This document shows positions 48,524 through 59,469 of a stretch of 64,000 nt of DNA, piece after piece. A program made the position numbers and the translations under genes. Source of the DNA: Blastococcus sp. TF02-8 (lineage in GTDB: Bacteria; Actinomycetota; Actinomycetes; Mycobacteriales; Geodermatophilaceae); contig NZ_QOHK01000012.1 of the NCBI RefSeq assembly GCF_003319175.1, positions 28,447 to 92,446 of the forward strand. Reading direction: 5' to 3'. Under the pieces are notes generated by a model. That model was not told where the DNA came from. It was given only the letters and a program-made list of their open reading frames with translations, and made no database searches. Position 1 is the first letter of the stretch. The number at the start of each line of letters is the position of its first letter.

Positions 48524-49690
48524 GTGGAGATCCCCTTCCGTAGCTCGCAGCGCGCCAGTCTCGGTGTCGAGTGGGAGCTGCAGCTCGTCGACCGGGAGAC
48601 GCGCGAGCTCGCCCCCGGCGCCGTCGAGATCCTGGAGGAGCTCCGGCCCGAGGGCGCCGAGGAGCACCCCAAGGCCAAGCACGAGCTGCTGCAGTCGACC
48701 GTCGAGATCATCACCGGGGTCTGCACGACGGTGCGCGAGGCGAAGGCCGACCTCGCCGGCACCCTGGCCGAGGTCGTGGCCGCGGCCGACCGGCACGGGC
48801 GGGGGGTCATGTGCGCCGGCAGCCACCCCTTCACCCGGTGGGACACGCAGCAGATCTCCCCCAAGGAGCGCTACGCCCAGCTGGTCGAGCGGATGCAGTG
48901 GCTGGCCCGCCGGCTGCAGATCTTCGGCGTCCACGTGCACGTCGGCGTCCGGTCGCCCGACAAGGCCATCCCGATCGTCAACGCCATGACGCAGTACCTG
49001 CCGCACTTCCTCGCGCTGTCGGCGTCCTCCCCGTTCTGGGCCGGCTGCGACACCGGCCTGGCGTCGTCCCGCACCAAGGTCTTCGAGGGCATGCCCACCG
49101 GCGGCCTGCCGCACCAGCTCGCCGACTGGGCCGAGTTCGAGGAGTACATGGAGACCCTCATCCGGGCCGGCGCGATCGAGAGCGTCCGCGAGGTCTGGTG
49201 GGACATCCGCCCGCACCCCGACTTCGGCACCGTCGAGCTGCGGGTGTGCGACGGGCTGCCCACCCTCGACGAGATCGGTGCCGTGGCGGCGCTCACCCAG
49301 TGCCTCGTCGAGCAGTTCGACACCCAGCTCGACCGTGGCTACACGCTGCCCACCCCGGCGGAGTGGGTCGTGCGCGAGAACAAGTGGCGGGCGGTCCGCT
49401 ACGGCCTCGAGGCCGAGATCGTCGTCGACGACCAGGGCACGGTCCGGCCGGTGCGCGAGGCGATCACCCAGCTGGTCGAGGAGCTGATGCCCACCGCCAA
49501 GCGGCTGGACTGCGAGGCGGAGCTGCGCGACGTCCTGCGCATCCTCGACCTCGGCGCCTCCTACCAGCGCCAGCGCGAGGTGGCGGCGCGGAGCGGGGGA
49601 GAGCTGGCGCCGGTCGTCGACAGCCTGCTCGCCGAGCTGCGGGACGGGCTGCCGGCCGCGAAGCCGGCCGCCGGCGGTCACGCGGCATGA
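48524..49690 (+). CDS. Carboxylate-amine ligase, glutamate-cysteine ligase type 2 (YbdK) family
   Basis: 388-residue GCS2-family ATP-grasp-like ligase forming a gamma-glutamyl or similar amide bond. SLGVEWELQLVD, the second Glu in HELLQSTVEIITGVC, GSHPFTRW, IFGVHVHVGVRSPDKAI and VWWDIRPHPDFGTVELRVCDG are the family blocks. Actinobacterial members can be EgtA-like, but the YbdK type here is often of unknown substrate. GTG at 48524 removes 8 unsupported residues and is preceded by TAGACT with 7 nt spacing. The stop overlaps the ATG of an M20 amidohydrolase, hinting at synthesis and hydrolysis of related amides (inference). Confidence 0.9.
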   Translation: MEIPFRSSQRASLGVEWELQLVDRETRELAPGAVEILEELRPEGAEEHPKAKHELLQSTVEIITGVCTTVREAKADLAGTLAEVVAAADRHGRGVMCAGSHPFTRWDTQQISPKERYAQLVERMQWLARRLQIFGVHVHVGVRSPDKAIPIVNAMTQYLPHFLALSASSPFWAGCDTGLASSRTKVFEGMPTGGLPHQLADWAEFEEYMETLIRAGAIESVREVWWDIRPHPDFGTVELRVCDGLPTLDEIGAVAALTQCLVEQFDTQLDRGYTLPTPAEWVVRENKWRAVRYGLEAEIVVDDQGTVRPVREAITQLVEELMPTAKRLDCEAELRDVLRILDLGASYQRQREVAARSGGELAPVVDSLLAELRDGLPAAKPAAGGHAA

Positions 49691-50976
49691 CTCCCGTCGT
49701 CGAGAAGCTGTCGACGTCGGTCGACGAGTGGGCCGCGGCGCACCGCCAGGAGCTGGTCTCGGTCCGCCGGCACCTGCACGCCCACCCGGAGCTCGCCTTC
49801 GCCGAGTTCGAGACGACGGCCTTCCTGGAGCAGCGGCTGCGCGACGCGGGCCTGAAGCCGCGCCGGCTGCCCACGGGCACCGGCCTGGTCTGCGAGGTCG
49901 GCACCGGCGGGGGACCGACCGTCGTCCTGCGCGCCGACATCGACGCACTGCCGCTGGCCGACCTCAAGGACGTGCCGTACGCCTCGACCCGTGAGGGCAT
50001 GTGCCACGCGTGCGGCCACGACGTGCACACCACCGTCGTCCTGGGCGTGGCCCTGGCGCTCGCCGGGCTGGACGGGTTGCCCGGCCGGGTGCGCATCGTC
50101 TTCCAGCCCGCGGAGGAGACCGTGCCCGGCGGAGCCACCGAGGTCGTCGCCTCCGGTGTGCTGGACGGCGCGTCCCGGGCCTTCGCGCTGCACTGCGACC
50201 CCTCGGTCCCGGTGGGCAAGGTCGGGCTGCGCACCGGCGCGATCACCGCGGCCTGCGACCGGATGGACGTCACGCTCACCGGGCCGGGCGGGCACACCGC
50301 GCGGCCGCAGATGACCGTGGACCTGGTCGACGCGCTCGGCCGGCTCATCACCGACCTGCCCGGGCTCCTCTCCCGCCAGGTCGACCCGCGCTCGGGCATG
50401 AGCCTGGTGTGGGGCGCGGTCAACGCCGGCGTCGCCGCGAACGCGATCCCGCAGCGCGGGACCCTCCGCGGCACCGTCCGGGTGCTGGACCGCGAGGCAT
50501 GGAAGGGCGCCGAGGAGCTGCTCCGCTCGCTGGTCGAACGGGTCGCGGCCACCACCGGCGCCGAGGTCGGCGTCGACTACATCCGCGGGGTGCCGCCCGT
50601 CGTGAACGACCCGCGCTCGGTGGCCCTGCTGCGCTCGGCCGCCATCGGCTCGGTCGGCGCGGAGAACCTGGTGCTCTCCCAGCAGAGCATGGGCGGCGAG
50701 GACTTCGGCTGGTTCGCCGACCTGATGCCCATCGCCCTGGCCCGACTCGGCACCCACGGCGGGGGCGCGCCGCTGGACCTGCACCGTGGCACCTTCGACG
50801 TCGACGAGCGCGCGATCGGCGTGGGCGTGCGGTTGCTCGCACGCACCGCCCTGCTGGCGCTGGAGGCGGACGCCGAACAGACTTCCGGCAGCTCAGGGGC
50901 ACCCCCTCGCACGCGGCGACCTGCGCCCGGAGACACTTCTGCCCGACCCGCCGTCGAAGGGGCCCCACCAGCATGA
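49687..50976 (+). CDS. M20 family metallo-amidohydrolase
   Basis: 429-residue zinc/manganese amidohydrolase of the hippurate hydrolase/AmiA type. VRRHLHAHPELAFAEFET, metal ligands in GMCHACGHDVHTTVV, the catalytic Glu pair in FQPAEETVPGGA, HCDPSVPVGKVG and QSMGGEDFGWFA are intact, with a dimerisation domain at about residues 185-300. In M. tuberculosis homologous amiA1/amiB1 lie between lpdA and deoD, similar to this neighbourhood (from memory). The last about 35 residues are a Pro/Ser/Arg-rich extension, and the stop overlaps the mutA ATG. Confidence 0.92.
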   Translation: MTPVVEKLSTSVDEWAAAHRQELVSVRRHLHAHPELAFAEFETTAFLEQRLRDAGLKPRRLPTGTGLVCEVGTGGGPTVVLRADIDALPLADLKDVPYASTREGMCHACGHDVHTTVVLGVALALAGLDGLPGRVRIVFQPAEETVPGGATEVVASGVLDGASRAFALHCDPSVPVGKVGLRTGAITAACDRMDVTLTGPGGHTARPQMTVDLVDALGRLITDLPGLLSRQVDPRSGMSLVWGAVNAGVAANAIPQRGTLRGTVRVLDREAWKGAEELLRSLVERVAATTGAEVGVDYIRGVPPVVNDPRSVALLRSAAIGSVGAENLVLSQQSMGGEDFGWFADLMPIALARLGTHGGGAPLDLHRGTFDVDERAIGVGVRLLARTALLALEADAEQTSGSSGAPPRTRRPAPGDTSARPAVEGAPPA

Positions 50977-52873
50977 GCACGACCGACCAGAAGCCGCCGG
51001 CGGCTGACGCCGACGTGCCAGCCGAGCACGCGGTCCCCGAGGACCTGGCGCTCGCCGGTGAGTTCGACGCGGTCACCCGCGACCAGTGGCGTGAGCTGGT
51101 CGCCGGGGTGCTGCGCAAGGCCGGCCGCGAGGACCTGCCCGATACGGTCGAGGACGCGCTGCGCCGGCAGGTCGCGCCGGGCGTGACCGTGGCCCCGCTG
51201 TACACCGCGGAGGACGCCGGGGACCTGCCGGCGGGCGTGGGCGTGCCGGGGCTGCCGCCCTTCGTGCGCGGCTCCCGCCCGGGTGGCGGCCCGGCCGGCT
51301 CGGCCGAGGTGACCGCTGCCGGCGGGGCCTCCGGCGGGTGGGACGTGCGGCAGCGGCACGCCCACCCCGATGTCGCGGTCACCAAGGAGGCGATCGCGGC
51401 CGACCTGGAGAACGGCGTCACCTCGCTGTGGCTGGTGCTCGGCGAGGGCGCGATCCCGGTCGGGTCGCTGGGCGAGGTGCTCTCCGACGTCTACCTCGAC
51501 CTGGCACCGGTGAGCGTCTCCGGTGGTCTGCCGGCGGCCGAGGCCTTCCTGGCGCTGGTGGAGGGCCGCACCGACCTGGCACCGGGGAGCTCGCTCGGCC
51601 TGGACCCGCTCGGCGTCGAGGCGGCCTCGGGGGAGCGGCAGGACCTCTCCGGCCTCGCCGACGTCGCCCGCCGCGCCGCGGCCCACCCGGGCCTGCGCAC
51701 CGTCGTCGTCGACGGCACGGTCTTCGCCGACGCCGGCGCCTCGGTGGTCGAGGAGCTGGGCTGCTCGCTGGCCGCGGGTGTTGCCTACCTCCGCGCGCTC
51801 ACCGACGCCGGCCTGTCGGTGGACGAGGCGGCCGCCCAGCTGGAGTTCCGCTACTCCGCGAGTGCCGACCAGTTCACGACCATCGCCGCGCTGCGCGCCG
51901 CCCGCCGCCTCTGGGACCGGGTCGGCGAGGTCAGCGGGGCCTCGCCCGAGGCCCGCGCCCAGCGTCAGCACGCCGTCACCTCCTCGGTGATGACGACGAA
52001 GCGCGACCCCTGGGTCAACATGCTCCGCACCACCGTCGCCTGCTTCGCCGCGGGCGTGGGCGGCGCCGACGCCGTGACCGTGCAGCCGTTCGACGCAGCC
52101 CTCGGCCTGCCCGACTCCTTCTCCCGCCGGATCGCGCGCAACACGCAGAGCCTGCTCGTGGAGGAGGGGCACCTCGGCCGCGTGCTCGACCCGGCCGGTG
52201 GTTCCTGGTACGTGGAGTCGCTGACCGACTCCCTGGCCCGCGCCGCGTGGGACTGGTTCACCGAGATCGAGCGGGCCGGCGGGCTGTCGGCTGCTCTCGC
52301 CTCGGGCCTGGTGCGCGACCGGATCGCCGCCGCGTGGGACGCCCGCGCGAAGCGGCTGGCCACCCGGGCGGATGCGATCACCGGCGTCAGCGAGTTCCCG
52401 AACCTCGCCGAGAAGCTGCCCGAGCGGCAGCCCGCGGCGGCGCTGACCCCGACCGGCGGCCTCCCGCGGGTGCGGGCGGCGCAGGAGTTCGAGTCGCTGC
52501 GCGACGCCACCGACGCGGCCGGTACCCGTCCGTCGGTGTACCTCGCCACGATCGGGCCGATCGCGAAGCACACCGCGCGCTCGACCTTCGCCGGCAACCT
52601 GTTCCAGGCCGGCGGTCTCGCGACGCCGTCCGGGGACGGGGCCTCCGGTCTCGCCGAGGCGGGGACGACGGTGGCCTGCATCTGCGGCACCGACAAGGAC
52701 TACGCCTCCGAAGCCGCGGCGCTGGCCGCGGAACTCAAGGCCGCCGGCGCCACGCAGGTGTGGCTGGCCGGCAAGCCGGACCTGGACGTCGACGGGGTCG
52801 ACGGGTACGTCTTCGCCGGGTGCGACGCGCTGGCGGCGCTCCGGACGGTGCACGAGCAGCTGGGAGTGAAGGC

Positions 52874-52877
<4 letters not shown>
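50973..52877 (+). CDS. mutA: Methylmalonyl-CoA mutase small subunit
   Basis: 634-residue small (beta) subunit that pairs with MutB but lacks catalysis. It has the substrate-domain framework ([73 protein letters not shown]) and a C-terminal Rossmann-like domain without the cobalamin-ligand DxHxxG motif, as expected for MutA. ATG overlaps the M20 gene stop, and the stop overlaps the mutB ATG. Confidence 0.95.
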
Positions 52878-55102
<2,225 letters not shown>

Positions 55103-55160
55103 GCATCGCAGCGAGCGCCAGCGAGCGAGGAGCGGAGCGACCCGCGGGAGCGAGCAGGTA
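55103..55160 (+). repeat. AGCGAGCG-type low-complexity spacer between mutB and meaB
   Basis: The spacer consists of AGCGAGC/GGAGCGG purine-rich near-repeats (AGCGAGCGCCAGCGAGCGAG, GGAGCGGAGCGACC, GGAGCGAGCAGG). The last AGCAGG lies just before the meaB ATG and may serve as ribosome binding site. Such strings recur between actinobacterial genes; their origin is unknown. Confidence 0.6.
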
Positions 55161-56186
55161 ATGCGTCGGGACGTCGACGTTCCCGCGCTCGTCGACGGGG
55201 TGCTCGCCGGGGACCGCCGGGTGGTGGCGCGCGCCATCACCCTGGTGGAGTCCCGGCGGGCCGACCACCGCGAGCGCGCCCAGGAGCTGCTGGTCGGGCT
55301 GCTGCCGCACGCCGGGGGAGCCCGCCGCATCGGCATCAGTGGCGTGCCCGGCGTCGGCAAGTCGACCTTCATCGACCAGCTCGGCGTGAACCTGACGGCG
55401 GCCGGCTCGAAGGTCGCGGTCCTCGCCGTCGACCCGTCCTCGGCCCGGTCCGGCGGCTCGATCCTCGGGGACAAGACCCGCATGGCCCGGCTGGCCGTCG
55501 ACCAGAACGCGTTCATCCGGCCCTCGCCGACCTCGGGCACCCTCGGCGGGGTCGCCCAGGCGACGCGGGAGTCCATGGTCGTCGTCGAGGCGGCCGGATA
55601 CGACGTGGTGCTGGTCGAGACCGTCGGCGTCGGGCAGTCGGAGATCACCGTCGCCGAGATGGTCGACTCCTTCCTGTTCCTGACCATCGCCCGGACCGGC
55701 GACCAGCTGCAGGGGATCAAGCGCGGCATCCTGGAGATCGCCGACGTCATCGCCGTCAACAAGGCCGACGGACCGGCGGCTGCCGACGCCCGCAAGGCCG
55801 CGCGCGAGCTCTCCTCGGCGATCCGGATGCTGCGCGGATCAGGTGGGGGCGGCCGGGGCGAGCCGTGGGACGTGCCGGTGCTGACCTGCGCCGGGCTGAC
55901 CGGTGAGGGCCTGGACGAGGTCTGGGCCAAGCTGGTCGAGCACCAGGAGCGCGCGAAGCTCGACGGCAGCTTCGACGAGCGCCGCCGTGCCCAGCAGGTG
56001 CGCTGGACCTGGCAGCTGGTCCGGGACGGGCTGGAGCACTCGCTGCGCGCGCACCCGGGCGTGCGCGCCGCCGTCCCGGACCTGGAGAAGCAGGTGCTGG
56101 CCGGCGAGCTCACCCCGGCGCTGGCCGCCCAGCAGATCCTCTCAACCTTCCTCGCCGCCCCTTCCGCCCCGCCTTCCCCCGCGTGA
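55161..56186 (+). CDS. meaB: Methylmalonyl-CoA mutase-associated GTPase
   Basis: 341-residue G3E-family GTPase chaperoning adenosylcobalamin loading and protecting the mutase. P-loop GVPGVGKSTFIDQLG, switch-I region AVDPSSARSGGSILGDKTRM, Walker B-like VVLVETVGVGQSE and NKADG base-recognition motif are present. The very last codons (ending PSPA) and the TGA stop run into the 72-bp palindromic repeat B; the element supplies the stop codon. Confidence 0.96.
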   Translation: MRRDVDVPALVDGVLAGDRRVVARAITLVESRRADHRERAQELLVGLLPHAGGARRIGISGVPGVGKSTFIDQLGVNLTAAGSKVAVLAVDPSSARSGGSILGDKTRMARLAVDQNAFIRPSPTSGTLGGVAQATRESMVVVEAAGYDVVLVETVGVGQSEITVAEMVDSFLFLTIARTGDQLQGIKRGILEIADVIAVNKADGPAAADARKAARELSSAIRMLRGSGGGGRGEPWDVPVLTCAGLTGEGLDEVWAKLVEHQERAKLDGSFDERRRAQQVRWTWQLVRDGLEHSLRAHPGVRAAVPDLEKQVLAGELTPALAAQQILSTFLAAPSAPPSPA

Positions 56187-56253
56187 TCATGAAGTTCGGG
56201 AAGCGACACGCCGCTGCTGGTCGGTGTGTCCCTTCCCGGACTTCATGATCACG
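56182..56253. repeat. 72-bp palindromic repeat, copy B
   Basis: Arms CGTGATCATGAAGTTCGGG and CCCGGACTTCATGATCACG pair except for one position, and the inner part pairs as AAGCGACAC with GTGTCCCTT (imperfect). The TGA at 56184-56186 is the meaB stop. Confidence 0.92.
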
Positions 56254-56332
56254 GGGGATCCACATCGGAGGGGTTCTCCACAGAAGCTCCTGGGCGCTGC
56301 TGCGCCCTCGCGCCGCGGCCGACGCTGCCGAG

Positions 56333-57265
56333 GTGGACTTCGCCTTCTACCGGATGGTCAGCGCGCAGCAGGGCGTCTTCACCACCGCCCAGGCGCTCGC
56401 GCACGTCGGTGACACCGCCTTGCGGGCCCACGTGCGTGCCGGCCGGTGGCGCCGCAGTCGCTGGCGCGGCGTGCTGGTCGACGGAGACCTCCCCGACTCC
56501 CCGGCGCTCCACCTGCGGGCGGCGGCGCTGGCCGTCGGGACCGACCTGGTGGCCTGCCACTCGACGGCGGCCGCGATGTGGGGCTTCGACGTCCTCGGCT
56601 CGGAGACCCTGCACTTCCTCGGGCCGCCGACCCTGGTGAACCGCCGCCTGCCGGGCGTCCAGGTGCATCCGTCGAACCTCGGGTGCGACGACGCCGTGCT
56701 CGTGGACGGGACGTGGTGCACGCCGCCTGCCCGCACGGCTTGCGACGTCGTCCGCCACACCGCTCCCGTGCACGGCCTGGCCACTCTCGACGCGGCTCTG
56801 CGGTCGGGGACGTGTACCCGCGACGAGCTCGCGGCCGCCGCCCGGTCCATGCGAGGGCTGCGCGAGGTCATCCGGCTGCGGGAACTGGTGCCGCACGCGG
56901 AGGCCGGCGCGGAGTCGCCCATGGAGTCACGGATGCGGTGGCGCTTCATCGACGCGGGATTGCCGGCACCCGCGGTCCAGGTGCCGTTGACCGAGGCCGG
57001 CCGCGTCCACTACCTGGACACGGGGTGGCTCGACCACCGGGTCGGGGCCGAGTTCGACGGCCTCGAGGCGCACATGACGCGCCAGCAGCTGGCCGGCGAC
57101 CGCGACCGCCACAACTGGGTCACCGAGCAGCGGTGGCTCCTGCTGCACTTCACGGCGGTCGACGTCTACCGGCGCCCGGAGGCGATGGTGGGACGCGCGG
57201 CGCGTGCGCTCGGCCTCCCACTGCCCCGCGCGATCATGAAGTCCGGGACGCGCCGCGCCGGGTAG
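56333..57265 (+). CDS. DUF559/AbiEi-like protein with winged-helix start and endonuclease-like C-terminus
   Basis: 310 residues. The N-terminal 60 (GVFTTAQALAHVGDTALRAHVRAGRWRRS in sequence order) resemble the winged-helix domain of AbiEi-type antitoxins. The middle (VDGTWCTPPARTACDVVRH, TLDAALRSG) is typical of this actinobacterial family. The C-terminal part (GWLDHRVGAEFDGLEAH, then WVTEQRWLLLHFTAVDVYRRP) has the Asp-x-Gly pattern of DUF559/Vsr-like nucleases. A toxin or nuclease role is not proven. GTG start. The final 11 residues (about AIMKSGTRRAG) are encoded by the left arm and loop of repeat C, and the TAG stop is in the loop. Confidence 0.82.
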   Translation: MDFAFYRMVSAQQGVFTTAQALAHVGDTALRAHVRAGRWRRSRWRGVLVDGDLPDSPALHLRAAALAVGTDLVACHSTAAAMWGFDVLGSETLHFLGPPTLVNRRLPGVQVHPSNLGCDDAVLVDGTWCTPPARTACDVVRHTAPVHGLATLDAALRSGTCTRDELAAAARSMRGLREVIRLRELVPHAEAGAESPMESRMRWRFIDAGLPAPAVQVPLTEAGRVHYLDTGWLDHRVGAEFDGLEAHMTRQQLAGDRDRHNWVTEQRWLLLHFTAVDVYRRPEAMVGRAARALGLPLPRAIMKSGTRRAG

Positions 57266-57300
57266 CCGCGGCGTGTTGCTTCCCGAACTTCATGATCACG
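57229..57300. repeat. 72-bp palindromic repeat, copy C
   Basis: Left arm CGCGATCATGAAGTCCGGG and right arm CCCGAACTTCATGATCACG pair with two mismatches. It lies between convergent genes and overlaps the 3' end of the DUF559-like gene. It may also act as a bidirectional terminator. Confidence 0.92.
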
Positions 57301-57301
57301 C

Positions 57302-57357
57302 GGGGGTGGTGGCGGGGTGGTGGCGGGGTGGTGGCGGGGTGGCGGAGTGGTGGCGGG
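57302..57357 (+). repeat. 11-bp G-rich tandem repeat with quadruplex potential
   Basis: GGGGTGGTGGC is repeated three times exactly and then in two imperfect units. Runs of four or more G are spaced by TGGTGGC, meeting the G4 pattern on the plus strand. It lies in the 126-bp gap between convergent genes, next to repeat C. Confidence 0.85.
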
Positions 57358-57391
57358 AGTCGTGTCGCGGGAGGTGGTTCGGGAGAGTGGC

Positions 57392-57844
57392 TCAGAAGGC
57401 GGTGCGGCACTCCCGGGCGCGCAGCTCGCGGACGTAGTCGTCGGGTGCTCCGGCGGCCTCCGCTGCGTCGGCGATCCCGCCCAGGTGGCGTGCCGACGGC
57501 AGCCCGCCCTCGAAGGCGTCCAGGACGTACACGTAGGCGACGGCGTCACCGGCCAGCGTGTGCACCCGCAGGTGCACCCGGCGGTAGAGGCCGTGGTCGG
57601 CGCCCTCCCACCCGTCCAGCGAGCGCTCGTCGGCCTCGGTCAGGTCGTAGAGCGCCACGAAGACACCGGGGGAGTCCTCGTCGGGGACGAGGGTCGCCAG
57701 CGCGCCCTCCCAGCCGAGTTCCTCCCCGCCGAAGGTCAGGCGCCAGCCGCGGATCCAGCCGGTGCCGGTGTGCGGGGACGACGGACAGCGGCGCAGCATC
57801 TGCGCGGGATCCATGTTCGAGCCGTAGGCGGCGTAGAGGCCCAT
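57392..57844 (-). CDS. Gamma-glutamylcyclotransferase-like protein
   Basis: 150-residue GGCT/AIG2-fold protein, which in relatives releases 5-oxoproline from gamma-glutamyl compounds. The nucleotide of the fold is the YGSN motif in LYAAYGSNMDPAQMLRRCP at the very N-terminus. GWRLTFGGEELGWEGALATLVP contains the putative catalytic Glu, and GVFVALYDLTEADERSLDGWEG follows. ATG at 57844 puts YGSN at the family position; an in-frame upstream GTG/ATG would add 33 unlike residues. TAACCT lies 8 nt before it. The gene diverges from the LpdA-type reductase, as in mycobacteria (from memory). Confidence 0.88.
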   Translation of the reverse strand: MGLYAAYGSNMDPAQMLRRCPSSPHTGTGWIRGWRLTFGGEELGWEGALATLVPDEDSPGVFVALYDLTEADERSLDGWEGADHGLYRRVHLRVHTLAGDAVAYVYVLDAFEGGLPSARHLGGIADAAEAAGAPDDYVRELRARECRTAF

Positions 57845-57914
57845 CGACGCCGAGGTTAACCACTGGCCCCCGCGAGCCGATGCACCAGTGAGGGCACGGC
57901 ACGCACCGACCGGG

Positions 57915-57920
57915 GACAAT
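57915..57920 (+). promoter_or_regulatory. -10-like hexamer GACAAT upstream of the LpdA-type gene
   Basis: GACAAT lies 37 nt before the ATG at 57958, leaving a short leader that contains GGAGAAGG as ribosome binding site. Confidence 0.35.
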
Positions 57921-57957
57921 GGCCCCGACCCACCGCACAGCAACGGAGAAGGACCCC

Positions 57958-59361
57958 ATGACCCGCATCGTGATCATCGGCGGCGGACCGGCCGGATACG
58001 AGGCCGCACTGGTCGCCGCGCAGCTCGGTGCGGAGGTCACCGTCATCGAGCGGGACGGCATCGGCGGGGCCAGCGTGCTCACCGACTGCGTCCCCTCGAA
58101 GGCCCTCATCGCCGCGGCCGGGGCCATGACCTCGGTCCGCGACTCCGCCGTCCTCGGTGTCCACGGCGCGGAGCTGGCCACGGTCAACCTCGACCTGCAG
58201 GCCGCCAACCAGCGGGTCAAGAACCTGTCGATGGCCCAGTCGGCCGACATCCACGCGCGGCTCGAGGGCGAGGGCGTGCGGATCGTCCGCGGTCAGGCGC
58301 GGTTGGCCGACGACGTCCCGGGCATGGCCGCGCACGAGGTGGAGATCCTCGACGGGTCCGGCGCGGTGGTCGAAGAGATCGAGGGCGACGTCGTCCTCAT
58401 CGCGACCGGCGCCGACCCGCGGGTGCTGCCCGGCGCCGAGCCCGACCACGAGCGCATCCTCGACTGGCGCGACGTCTACGACCTCGACGAGATGCCCGAG
58501 CACCTGGTCGTCGTCGGCTCCGGCGTGACCGGTGCCGAGTTCGCCTCCGGCTACCTCGAGGCGGGCGTACCGGTCACGCTGGTCTCCTCCCGCGACCGGG
58601 TGCTGCCCGGCGAGGACTCCGACGCCGCCGAGGTGCTGGAGGAGGTGTTCCAGTCCCGCGGTGGCCGCCTGGAGCGCGGCCGCGCAGCGGGGGTGCGCCG
58701 GACCGAGAAGGGCGTCGTCGTCGAGCTGGAGGGCGGTCGCACCGTCGAGGGCTCGCACGCCCTCATGACCGTCGGGACCGTGCCGAACACCGACGGGCTG
58801 AACCTCGAGTCGCACGGCATCCAGCTCACCGGGTCCGGTCACGTGGTGGTCGACCGCGTCTCGCGCACCTCGGTGCCCGGCATCTACGCCGCCGGTGACG
58901 TGACCGGCGTCTTCCAGCTGGCCTCCGTGGCCGCGATGCAGGGGCGGATCGCCATGTGGCACGCGCTGGGCGAGGCCGTGGCCCCGATCAAGCTCAAGAC
59001 GGTCGCGGCCAACGTGTTCACCCACCCCGAGATCGCCACGGTCGGCGTCCAGGAGAAGTCGCTGGCCGACGACGCCGACGTCGACGTGGTGCGGCTGCCC
59101 CTGGCCACGAACGCGCGCGCCAAGATGAGCGACCTGCGGGCCGGCTTCGTGAAGCTCTTCGCCCGGCGCTCGACCGGCGTGATCGTGGGTGGCGTGGTGG
59201 TCTCCCCGGGAGCCTCCGAGCTGGTGCTGCCGATCGCGCTCGCCGTGACCAAGGGCCTCACGGTCGCCGACCTCGCCCAGACGTTCGCGATCTACCCCTC
59301 GCTGTCGGGCTCGATCACCGAGGCCGGACGACGCCTGATGGGCGCCGACGACCTGGCGTAG
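57958..59361 (+). CDS. lpdA: NAD(P)H quinone reductase, LpdA (Rv3303c) type
   Basis: 467-residue flavoprotein disulfide-reductase-fold enzyme. FAD motif IVIIGGGPAGYEAALVAAQLG and NAD(P) motif VVVGSGVTGAEFASGYLEAG are present, plus the C-terminal dimer domain (AANVFTHPEIATVGV). At the redox site the sequence is GGASVLTDCVPSKALI: the first Cys of the usual CxxxxC is replaced, so it cannot reduce lipoamide through a disulfide. The C-terminal HP-E pair of true E3 enzymes is also missing (FAIYPSLSGSI). Mycobacterial LpdA has the same change and acts as NAD(P)H:quinone reductase. ATG chosen for GGAGAAGG 4 nt upstream. Confidence 0.92.
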   Translation: MTRIVIIGGGPAGYEAALVAAQLGAEVTVIERDGIGGASVLTDCVPSKALIAAAGAMTSVRDSAVLGVHGAELATVNLDLQAANQRVKNLSMAQSADIHARLEGEGVRIVRGQARLADDVPGMAAHEVEILDGSGAVVEEIEGDVVLIATGADPRVLPGAEPDHERILDWRDVYDLDEMPEHLVVVGSGVTGAEFASGYLEAGVPVTLVSSRDRVLPGEDSDAAEVLEEVFQSRGGRLERGRAAGVRRTEKGVVVELEGGRTVEGSHALMTVGTVPNTDGLNLESHGIQLTGSGHVVVDRVSRTSVPGIYAAGDVTGVFQLASVAAMQGRIAMWHALGEAVAPIKLKTVAANVFTHPEIATVGVQEKSLADDADVDVVRLPLATNARAKMSDLRAGFVKLFARRSTGVIVGGVVVSPGASELVLPIALAVTKGLTVADLAQTFAIYPSLSGSITEAGRRLMGADDLA

Positions 59362-59369
59362 CGCCGGCC

Positions 59370-59402
59370 CAGCGGTTCCTCGAGGGGATGCCGGGGCCGC
59401 TG
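59370..59402 (+). terminator. Weak hairpin after the LpdA-type gene
   Basis: CAGCGGTTCC can pair with GGGGCCGCTG through two G-U pairs, around a 13-nt loop, 8 nt after the stop. Confidence 0.4.
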
Positions 59403-59469
59403 TGACGGGAGTGCCGCGGATCTCGGCTCAACATCGCCGATCCGGTGCCGACTCGGCATCGCTCCGCCG

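Noticed and set aside
55103..55160. AGCGAGCG string as a possible CRISPR or mobile element
   Set aside because: There are no regular spacers or terminal inverted repeats; it is simple low-complexity DNA.
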